Positions 1-5,101 of a DNA stretch of 8,644 bases are shown piece after piece. The notes beneath the pieces were generated by a model. It was not told the DNA's origin. It saw nothing but the letters and a program-made list of their open reading frames with translations, and ran no database searches. Position 1 is the stretch's first letter. Each line of letters starts with the position of its first letter. The translations under genes and the position numbers were made by a program. The DNA is from AWTP1-13 sp035762425 (GTDB lineage Bacteria; Pseudomonadota; Alphaproteobacteria; Rhizobiales; Hyphomicrobiaceae), in assembly GCA_035762425.1 (NCBI GenBank), contig DASTOW010000105.1, positions 1-8,644 on the forward strand. Direction: 5' to 3'.

Positions 1-821
1 ACCTCGGCGATATCGCCGAGCCGGAACGTTTGTTGGCCGGCGCGCAGCCGCAGCTCACGGATATCCTCAACCGACTTCAGCCCGCCCTGCACGTCAATGC
101 GCACCGAGCGCTCGCTGGTCTCGATGCGACCTGCGGGGTCCATGGCATTCTGGCCCGCAAGTGCTGCGTGCATGTCTTGCGCCGTCAGCCCGCGCTCGGC
201 CAGCGCTGCGGAGGACACCTCGATGAAGATGCGCTCCTCCTGCAGTCCCAGCAGGTCGACCTTGGCGACGCCGGGGATGCGCAGCAGGATGTCGCGCGCG
301 TTCTTGGCAAAGTCCTTCAGCTCGGGATAGCTGTAGCCCTGTCCGGAAATGGCGTAGAGCGAAATGTAGGTGTCGCCGAACTCGTCATTGAAGAACGGTC
401 CGATCACGCCTTCGGGCAGGGTCTGGCGAATGTCGCCGACCTTCTTGCGCGCCTGATAGAACGCTTCCCGCACGGCGTCGCCGCGCACCGAGCCCTTCAG
501 GTTGACGAACACGTTGGCAAAGCCCGGCCGCGTGTAGGAGCGCAAGAACTCGAGGCCCGGTGTCTCCTGCAACTTGCGCTCGATCTTGTCGACCACCTGG
601 TCCTGCATCTCCTCGGCCGTGGCGCCAGGCCACTGCATCTGCACGACCATGGTGCGGAATGTGAAGTCGGGGTCCTCCTTCTGGCCGATGCGCGTCAGCG
701 ACAAGGCACCTGCGGCGAGCAGCAGTACGAGCAGGAAGGCCGTGAAGTTGCCGTGGCTGATGGCCCAGCGCGACAGGTTGAAGCCCTTGGCAGGCTTGGT
801 GTGGATGAGATCGGCGGACAT
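1..821 (-). CDS. RND efflux pump inner-membrane permease, N-terminal part (cut by left edge)
   Basis: This is the proton-driven inner-membrane pump of a tripartite RND efflux system (AcrB/MexB superfamily), working with the adaptor encoded just upstream. The frame is open from the ATG at 821 to base 1, giving 273 codons of a protein that normally has about 1,020-1,050 residues. After a short cytoplasmic tail (SADLIHTKPAKGFNLSRWAI) comes TM1 at about residues 26-45. Then follow the EDPDF motif (49-53) and WPGATAEEMQDQVVDKIE (64-81), the usual start of the first porter subdomain. Later stretches such as IPGVAKVDLLG and EVSSAALAERGLTAQDM are typical of the family. The start is supported by GAGGGAG (829-835) seven bases upstream. 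It lies 38 bases after the adaptor stop, so the two are probably cotranscribed. The TM4 proton-relay aspartates lie outside the window, so pump integrity and substrate cannot be judged. The family call is firm; the subgroup is not. Confidence 0.95.
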   Translation of the reverse strand, partial: MSADLIHTKPAKGFNLSRWAISHGNFTAFLLVLLLAAGALSLTRIGQKEDPDFTFRTMVVQMQWPGATAEEMQDQVVDKIERKLQETPGLEFLRSYTRPGFANVFVNLKGSVRGDAVREAFYQARKKVGDIRQTLPEGVIGPFFNDEFGDTYISLYAISGQGYSYPELKDFAKNARDILLRIPGVAKVDLLGLQEERIFIEVSSAALAERGLTAQDMHAALAGQNAMDPAGRIETSERSVRIDVQGGLKSVEDIRELRLRAGQQTFRLGDIAE

Positions 822-859
822 GGGACAACTCCCTCATTGGCGCCGGCTGGCGCGCAGAC

Positions 860-1990
860 TTACTGGCGCTCGCCGGGAACGCGCACGCGCATGCCGTCGC
901 GCAGGAACTGCACGCCTGCGGTCACGACCATGTCGCCCGCTTGCAGTCCGTTGGCGATGCGGATGCCGGCATCGGCGACGTCGCCCAGGCCCACCGCCGT
1001 CTTACGCACGATCTGGTTGGCCGCATCGACAACGAACACCACCGTCCCACCGTCGCTTTCGGTCACGGCCGTAAGCGGCACAATCATCGGTGCACTTTCA
1101 TCCTGGATGCTGAGAGACACCGACGCCGTCATGCCGAGCCGCATGGTCTGTGGCGGTGCGTTGACGGCGATACGCACGGCATAGGTGCGCGAAGCCGGAT
1201 CGGCCTGGCCGGCAATTTCGCGAATGCGGCCCTGCACGCTCGCGCGCGACCCCGCCCACAAGGTGACCTTGGCCGGCTGGCCAATGCTGAGACGTCCCGC
1301 ATCCTGCTCCGGCACGGCAACCGCGACTTCCGTCTCAGTGGCATCGGCGAGCGTGACGACGGCTTGGCCGGCACCAACCACTTGGCCGGGCTCGGCGGTC
1401 ACGGCCGTCACCAGGCCCGCCTTGTCGGCCTGCAGCGTCGCGTAGCCGACCGCATTGATCGCCTGCCGCAACTGTGCCTCCGCCGTCTCCAGTCCGGCGG
1501 CTGCCGCCTCCAGCTCATTGCGTCGCGTGTCGTAGGCCGCCTGCGAGATGATCTCCTTGGGCAGCAGCACCTTGGCGCGCTCCAGGTGGTCGTTGGCCAC
1601 GTCGCGCCGACTGCGGGCCGACACCACCGCTGCCTTGGCTGCCGTTTCGGCGAGCTTGAGGTCGGTCTCGTCGAGGCGCGCAATCACCTGCCCGACGTCG
1701 ACGCGATCACCCACATTGACCGAGCGCTGCACGATCTTGCCGGCCACGCGAAAGCCCATGGCGCTGTCGATCCTCGATCGCACCACGCCGGAATACGTCA
1801 GCGTACGGCTGCTGGGCGCCTCCGCCACCACGGCGACCTTCACCGGCCGCACGGCCTCCTGCGGAGCAGCAGCCTCGCCCTTGCACCCCGCCAGCAGCGC
1901 CATTGCTGCCAGCGCCAACGCTAGGTGAGGACGACGCGAATTTCCATTATTGACTGATGATATTCCGTTTTTATCAGTTTGTCGGCGCAT
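860..1990 (-). CDS. RND efflux periplasmic adaptor (membrane fusion protein), lipoprotein
   Basis: This 376-residue HlyD/AcrA-type adaptor links the RND pump to an outer-membrane channel. The N-terminus ends in a lipobox, ALLAGC with Cys36, so it is probably a lipid-anchored periplasmic protein. The preceding region is longer than usual and carries RR at residues 19-20 before the hydrophobic core. In order come a first lipoyl half (about 80-107, FRVAGKI...VGDRVDVGQVIARLD), a helical hairpin rich in Ala, Glu and Arg (about 109-185), a second lipoyl half (VTAEPGQVVGAGQAVVTLAD), then beta-barrel and membrane-proximal domains ending near GMRVRVPGERQ. I chose ATG 1990 because AGAGGAG (1999-2005) sits eight bases upstream. 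An in-frame GTG at 1999 overlaps that same ribosome-binding sequence and is unlikely. The gene begins 35 bases after tetR and ends 38 bases before the pump gene. No outer-membrane channel gene is visible. An operator-like dyad covers codons 2-12. Confidence 0.95.
   Translation of the reverse strand: MRRQTDKNGISSVNNGNSRRPHLALALAAMALLAGCKGEAAAPQEAVRPVKVAVVAEAPSSRTLTYSGVVRSRIDSAMGFRVAGKIVQRSVNVGDRVDVGQVIARLDETDLKLAETAAKAAVVSARSRRDVANDHLERAKVLLPKEIISQAAYDTRRNELEAAAAGLETAEAQLRQAINAVGYATLQADKAGLVTAVTAEPGQVVGAGQAVVTLADATETEVAVAVPEQDAGRLSIGQPAKVTLWAGSRASVQGRIREIAGQADPASRTYAVRIAVNAPPQTMRLGMTASVSLSIQDESAPMIVPLTAVTESDGGTVVFVVDAANQIVRKTAVGLGDVADAGIRIANGLQAGDMVVTAGVQFLRDGMRVRVPGERQ
1953..1987. promoter_or_regulatory. 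Operator-like dyad inside the adaptor gene (copy A of a 34-base repeat)
   Basis: The sequence contains ACTGAT (1953-1958), a 14-base spacer and ATCAGT (1973-1978), a perfect 6-bp inverted repeat. A nested alternative is TGATA-N9-TATCA at 1958-1976. Bases 1954-1987 match 2666-2699, upstream of tetR, at 27 of 34 positions without gaps. Copy A begins directly after the adaptor start codon and encodes its residues 2-12. By position and similarity it is a candidate second binding site for the TetR regulator, able to block transcription entering the adaptor and pump genes. That role is inference. A coincidental AT-rich coding stretch is less likely given the match to copy B. Confidence 0.5.
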
Positions 1991-1998
1991 GACATGCA

Positions 1999-2005
1999 CT
2001 CCTCT
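1999..2005 (-). promoter_or_regulatory. Ribosome-binding site that fixes the adaptor start
   Basis: On the minus strand AGAGGAG is followed by eight bases and then ATG at 1990. The alternative GTG at 1999 uses the last G of this sequence, so it has no ribosome-binding site of its own. This makes the adaptor 376 rather than 379 residues. Confidence 0.75.
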
Positions 2006-2025
2006 AAGTGCTTGAGCAGAGGTTA

Positions 2026-2646
2026 TTATTGCAAGGCTTTAACGACGAATTCCGCCATCTCCGCGGGCGTGGGCTTGGCGGGGTCATCCATGCACTGCAC
2101 CAGCATCATGGGATGCCGCAGCGGGGCTGTGGCCGTGCTGACGCACTCGGCCGCGCGCTTGACGTCCTGCTGGCGGAACTCGCCGCCGGCAATGCCGTCC
2201 TGGATCACGCCAGCAAACAGGTCGGAGACGCGATGGATGTGCTCGCGGATGGCCTCCCAGCGCTCCTCCAGAGCAACCGTCACCATCTCATGTACTTTCT
2301 TGTTTTCTATGAAGTTTTCCATCGATCGGCGGTTCAGCTCGATGATCATTCGGGTCAGCCGCTCGGTGGCCGCGAGCGGCAACCTGGAGATGCCGACCAA
2401 GGCCGTCTCATCATCGGCGATCACCCGCTCGCAGATGGCGTTGTTGATGGCCGACTTGGAGGCAAAGAAGCGATACACATTGGCCGGCGACATCCGGCAC
2501 GCCTCGGCGATGTCGGCTACCGTGGTCTTGGAGTACCCATAGACACGAAACAGCCGGTCGGCCTCGCCCAAAATCCGGTTGCGCGTCTCCAGCGCGTCGA
2601 GCGAGAGCGCCGCCACCTTTGCCGATCTGTCGTCTGAAGCGATCAT
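2026..2646 (-). CDS. TetR/AcrR-family transcriptional regulator
   Basis: This 206-residue one-component repressor probably controls the efflux genes that follow it. The N-terminal TetR DNA-binding domain is clear: ETRNRILGEADRLF, then the helix-turn-helix TVADIAEACRMSPANVYRFF (residues 42-61) followed by ASKSAINNAI. The C-terminal part (about 75-206) is helical and variable, as expected for the ligand-binding and dimerisation domain; its ligand cannot be inferred. The ATG at 2646 is preferred over an in-frame TTG at 2655, although neither has a good ribosome-binding site, so translation may be weak or from a short leader. The gene ends in tandem TAA TAA codons, 35 bases before the adaptor start. 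Its likely promoter (2680-2707) overlaps the operator-like sequence at 2666-2699, suggesting autorepression. The family call is firm. The regulated genes are inferred from position. Confidence 0.93.
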   Translation of the reverse strand: MIASDDRSAKVAALSLDALETRNRILGEADRLFRVYGYSKTTVADIAEACRMSPANVYRFFASKSAINNAICERVIADDETALVGISRLPLAATERLTRMIIELNRRSMENFIENKKVHEMVTVALEERWEAIREHIHRVSDLFAGVIQDGIAGGEFRQQDVKRAAECVSTATAPLRHPMMLVQCMDDPAKPTPAEMAEFVVKALQ

Positions 2647-2664
2647 CCAAGCCAAGTCTATGAA

Positions 2665-2699
2665 ACTGACGATTTTCGTTTTTTATCACTTGTTCGGCG
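2665..2699. promoter_or_regulatory. Operator-like sequence upstream of tetR (copy B of the 34-base repeat)
   Basis: Bases 2666-2699 match 1954-1987 at 27 of 34 positions with no gaps, including the shared blocks TTTTTATCA and TCGGCG. The dyad is weaker than in copy A: ACTGAC (2665-2670) against ATCACT (2685-2690), with TGA and TCA conserved at the same spacing. The site starts 20 bases upstream of the tetR ATG and covers the likely -10 region and spacer of its promoter, the usual place for TetR autorepression. Binding is inferred from position and repetition, not shown. Confidence 0.55.
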
Positions 2700-2707
2700 G
2701 AAGTCAA
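2680..2707 (-). promoter_or_regulatory. Candidate sigma-70 promoter for the tetR-adaptor-pump operon
   Basis: On the minus strand TTGACT (2702-2707) is a near-consensus -35 element. A 16-base spacer leads to TAAAAA (2680-2685); a 15-base spacer gives ATAAAA. The -10 is weak, but this is the most AT-rich stretch upstream of tetR, and it overlaps copy B of the repeat. Confidence 0.45.
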
Positions 2708-2814
2708 GGGCTTTCTTCCGGCCTGGCTGGGTGCCGGAATTGAGCCCTGCAGATGGCGCATGTGGCGCCTGCGACACGAGGGTGCAGCGGGGCCACGCGT
2801 GCCCCACCATATTG

Positions 2815-2831
2815 TTGACTTTTTCGATCAA
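2815..2831. promoter_or_regulatory. TTGA-N9-TCAA dyad, possible iron-responsive (IRO-box-like) site
   Basis: TTGA (2815-2818) and TCAA (2828-2831) are separated by nine bases. This contains the TGA-N9-TCA pattern described as the IRO box bound by RirA in rhizobial Alphaproteobacteria. It lies about 185 bases upstream of a membrane operon whose second gene belongs to an iron-uptake-associated family. TTGACT (2815-2820) could also serve as a -35 element on the plus strand, but the hexamers 16-19 bases downstream are poor -10 matches. The pattern is short, and chance occurrence remains possible. Confidence 0.3.
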
Positions 2832-2832
2832 G

Positions 2833-2844
2833 TATTCGCGAATA
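2833..2844. repeat. 12-bp perfect palindrome TATTCGCGAATA
   Basis: A perfect inverted repeat without spacer, one base after the TTGA-N9-TCAA dyad, in the AT-rich patch of the divergent intergenic region. It could be part of a regulator site for the plus-strand operon. I do not recognise it as the site of a named regulator. Confidence 0.35.
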
Positions 2845-3016
2845 TGCGGACGCTGCCTGGCAGCCACGCCTGGTGTTGGACACGACGTCACGGCTGCCGT
2901 GCCTGCCCGGCGACTGCGCCATCGGCGAGCGGCGCGCCAGCGCTAGGCACCAGGTTCTCGCTGCGCCACGCACATGGCTGTGAGGCATCGGCTGCAAAGG
3001 GATCCCTGATCGGCGC

Positions 3017-3583
3017 ATGCAGATTTATGGAACGCTCATGGGTAGCGCCCTGCTGATCGGCGGTATGGCGCTGCTGCGGGCCAGCTGGCTGCGGCGGCGC
3101 GGCAGCAAGGGATACCGGCGGCAGGCAGGCTGGTTGCTGATCGCCCTCGGACTGGCGGCCTTCATCCATGCCTGGGGCGGCGAGATCGGCACGACCTATG
3201 CCCTGCTCGGTCTATCGCTCATCGGCTATTGCGCCATTGCGGCCGGCGTCGAGCTGCGCACCGCGCCCACCCGCATGCCGCGCGCCGTAATGTTGGAGCC
3301 CGAGGAACGCCCCACCAACTGGCGGCGCGGCACCGCCAAGGCGCTCCTTGCCATCGTCCTGTCGGGCGTCGCCTCCATCGGTGTCGGAGTTGCGTTCGCA
3401 ATGTACATGCCGATAGCCGCGCACGACCGCATGGTCGTCGGCGGCATTCTAGTGCCGCTGCTGTGGGGAGGCGGCATGGCCTGGACGCTCAGCGACGCCA
3501 AGCTGCTGCGGGCGACACTGCTGCTGCTGGCAATCTCGGCCGTGTGCTACGCCATGGCGTTCCTGCCCAAGGCGTTCTCGTGA
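3017..3583 (+). CDS. Unrecognised multi-pass membrane protein, partner of the PepSY-TM protein
   Basis: This 188-residue protein is not one I can name. It has about six hydrophobic segments, near residues 4-25, 37-55, 58-79, 107-132, 138-158 and 163-184. A basic loop (RRRGSKGYRR, 26-35) follows the first, which suggests that loop is cytoplasmic. The longer hydrophilic loop (80-105) is rich in Arg, Pro and Glu. There is no signal peptide, metal-binding cluster or enzyme motif. The stop codon overlaps the PepSY-TM start by one base (TGATG at 3581-3585), so translation is probably coupled and the proteins may act together in the inner membrane. The start is uncertain: AAGGGA (2998-3003) is 13 bases from ATG 3017, and ATG 3038 would shorten the first membrane segment. 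Small membrane proteins often sit next to PepSY-TM genes in iron loci; a role there is inference. Confidence 0.8.
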   Translation: MQIYGTLMGSALLIGGMALLRASWLRRRGSKGYRRQAGWLLIALGLAAFIHAWGGEIGTTYALLGLSLIGYCAIAAGVELRTAPTRMPRAVMLEPEERPTNWRRGTAKALLAIVLSGVASIGVGVAFAMYMPIAAHDRMVVGGILVPLLWGGGMAWTLSDAKLLRATLLLLAISAVCYAMAFLPKAFS

Positions 3584-5061
3584 TGCAGGCGCGCAGCCAG
3601 CCACGCCCGCGCAAGCGCCAGGTCCTGCCGCCCGATTTCGTGCGCGCCATGCTGGCGGGCCATTCGGCGCTGGGCCTCGCCTTTGCCTGGCTCATCTATG
3701 TCGTCTGCCTGAGCGGCACGGCGGCGGTGTTTGCCAACGAGTTCAGGCGCTGGGAGCAACCTGACGGCCCGACCGTGCACGGCAGCGTCAGCCCTGAGAG
3801 CGTGGCAACCGCGCTTGCAGGGGCCTACGCGCAGGCGCTGGCCGACACCTCAGCCCATGACGTGTCCATTCTCGGCCCGGCCCTTACGGGCGCCAGATTG
3901 GTCGTTAGCTATCACGACCATCGGGCTGGCATCGAAGAAATTTGGCTGGCGGACGCGCAGGGGCGCCTGGTGATGCGCGCCAGGGCGCCATGGACTGAAT
4001 TCCTCACGCACCTGCACATTAACCTGCACCTGCCCAGAGCCTGGGGCACGTTCATCGTCGGGCTGACCGGTGTGGCGCTGCTGTCATCTCTCGTGTCGGG
4101 CCTGCTCGCGCACCCGCGCGTCTTCAAGGATGCGTTTGCCTTGCGCTGGGGCGGCTCCAGGCGCCTGCAGGAGGCCGATCTGCACAATCGGCTGGGCGTG
4201 TGGGGACTGCCGTTCCATGTGGTGGTGTCGCTGACGGGAGCCATGCTTGGGCTGGCCACGCTGGTCGTCGGGGTGCTGGCGCTCGCCGCCTACGAGGGCG
4301 ACTCGGAAAAGGCATTTGCGACGCTGCTCGGTCCGCGGGCGGGACCCGACCGGACACCCGCGGCGGTTCCCGATGTGGCCAGCATGATCCGGCACGTCCT
4401 CAACGATCGCCCGGGCGCAACCTTTGTCAACGGACACTTCGAGCAGGTCGGCAAAGCCGGACAGGTCGTGCACCTCGGCATGCGCACGCCGGGCCATATC
4501 GCCTTCTCCAACACCTACTTTCTCGATGGCACCGGCAAGTCGCTCGGCGACGGCGGACTGGAGCAAGGCGGCCTTGGCCAGCAAATTCTCGGTGCCATCC
4601 CGCCGCTACACGTCGGCTGGTTCGGCGGCCTGACCATCAAGGTCGTGTACGGCCTGCTCGGACTGGCGCTGACGGTGGTCACGCACAGCGGGGTCAGCAT
4701 CTGGCTGGCCCGGCGACGCGACAAGGGACGGCCGGCGCCGGTGTGGGAACGCATCTGGGCCGCGGCGGCATGGGGACAACCGCTGGCGCTCGCGACCTCG
4801 GCCACCGCCGCGCTCCAGTTGCAGGAGCAAACCATCCTGCCAGTCTACCTGGCAACGGTGCTTGTGGCGCTCTTGCTACCTGCCTGCATGGGCAATGCCG
4901 CAGCCATTACGCGCGCGCTGCGCCTTTTTACCGCCGCCGCCCTTGCCGCAGCGGTGTTGCTGCACAGCTTGATCTGGTGGCCGCGGGCCACCGATCCGCT
5001 CGCTTGGTTCGTCAGCCTGAGTACTCTGGCTGCTGCCGCCATCATCTGGCCGGTGGCGTGA
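3583..5061 (+). CDS. PepSY-associated TM helix domain protein (putative iron-uptake inner-membrane reductase)
   Basis: This 492-residue inner-membrane protein belongs to the PepSY-associated TM (PiuB-like) family, often encoded with TonB-dependent siderophore receptors. The family is thought to reduce or process ferric siderophores, but biochemical support is limited. TM1 spans about residues 28-50, followed by a periplasmic PepSY-like region to about 150 ending in LHINLHLPRAWG. TM2 is at 153-175 (then AHPRVFKDAF) and TM3 at 205-236, after DLHNRLGVWGLPFHVVVS. A second periplasmic region reaches about 344, and TM4 is at 350-375 after PPLHVGWFGGL, ending in a basic ARRR. Recurrent histidines at the membrane edges (27, 144, 149, 177, 201, 212, 343) are plausible haem or metal ligands. 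The C-terminus (395-491) adds about four hydrophobic segments. ATG 3583 overlaps the previous stop and gives a sensible N-terminus; upstream in-frame codons give an arginine-rich, non-membrane sequence. No receptor gene is in view. Confidence 0.88.
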   Translation: MQARSQPRPRKRQVLPPDFVRAMLAGHSALGLAFAWLIYVVCLSGTAAVFANEFRRWEQPDGPTVHGSVSPESVATALAGAYAQALADTSAHDVSILGPALTGARLVVSYHDHRAGIEEIWLADAQGRLVMRARAPWTEFLTHLHINLHLPRAWGTFIVGLTGVALLSSLVSGLLAHPRVFKDAFALRWGGSRRLQEADLHNRLGVWGLPFHVVVSLTGAMLGLATLVVGVLALAAYEGDSEKAFATLLGPRAGPDRTPAAVPDVASMIRHVLNDRPGATFVNGHFEQVGKAGQVVHLGMRTPGHIAFSNTYFLDGTGKSLGDGGLEQGGLGQQILGAIPPLHVGWFGGLTIKVVYGLLGLALTVVTHSGVSIWLARRRDKGRPAPVWERIWAAAAWGQPLALATSATAALQLQEQTILPVYLATVLVALLLPACMGNAAAITRALRLFTAAALAAAVLLHSLIWWPRATDPLAWFVSLSTLAAAAIIWPVA

Positions 5062-5101
5062 TCGGCACGCGACGGGCCTCCGCGCTTGAACGACCGCTCC
5101 C
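5062..5101. other. Short convergent gap between the PepSY-TM gene and hyuB
   Basis: Only 40 bases separate the two stop codons. I see no clear hairpin with a T run on either strand, so transcripts from the two sides may overlap or end within the opposing gene. Confidence 0.5.

Larger units (their letters stand above)
2647..3016. other. Divergent intergenic region between the efflux operon and the PepSY operon
   Basis: This 370-base gap has no convincing gene. It has two AT-rich patches: 2661-2695 (tetR promoter/operator) and 2806-2846 (possible promoter for the plus-strand operon, with a dyad and a palindrome). Between them are GC-rich hairpins: GGCGC/GCGCC at 2755-2769 with a 5-base loop, and GGGGC/GCCCC at 2789-2805 with a 7-base loop. 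Neither is directly followed by a T run, so they do not look like terminators. From 2850 to 3016 I see nothing specific. Confidence 0.6.

Noticed and set aside
385..837. Second minus-strand frame within the pump gene (150 codons)
   Set aside because: Arginine-rich shifted frame of the RND permease with no recognisable motifs; the pump frame is uninterrupted.
30..1184. Plus-strand open frame of 384 codons at the left end
   Set aside because: It runs antisense to the pump and adaptor genes and crosses their boundary. Its composition is that of a shadow frame; the opposite strand has clear RND motifs.
941..1924. Long plus-strand open frame (327 codons) opposite the adaptor gene
   Set aside because: The minus-strand frame encodes a full, recognisable adaptor with lipobox and lipoyl motifs. 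The plus frame is rich in His, Arg and Gly with no domain, as expected of an antisense shadow in GC-rich DNA.
2789..2805. GGGGC/GCCCC hairpin as a transcription terminator
   Set aside because: The stem is only five pairs, the T run at 2820-2824 begins 15 bases away, and no gene ends nearby to need a terminator.
2658..2946. Small open frames in the divergent intergenic region (minus 2658-2891, plus 2731-2946)
   Set aside because: No supporting ribosome-binding site, domain or membrane segment, and they overlap each other and the promoter elements.
3229..3582. Upstream extension of the PepSY-TM frame to an ATG at 3229
   Set aside because: The extension overlaps most of the 188-aa membrane protein gene and translates to an arginine/histidine-rich sequence. 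ATG 3583 is coupled to the preceding stop and gives a normal family N-terminus.
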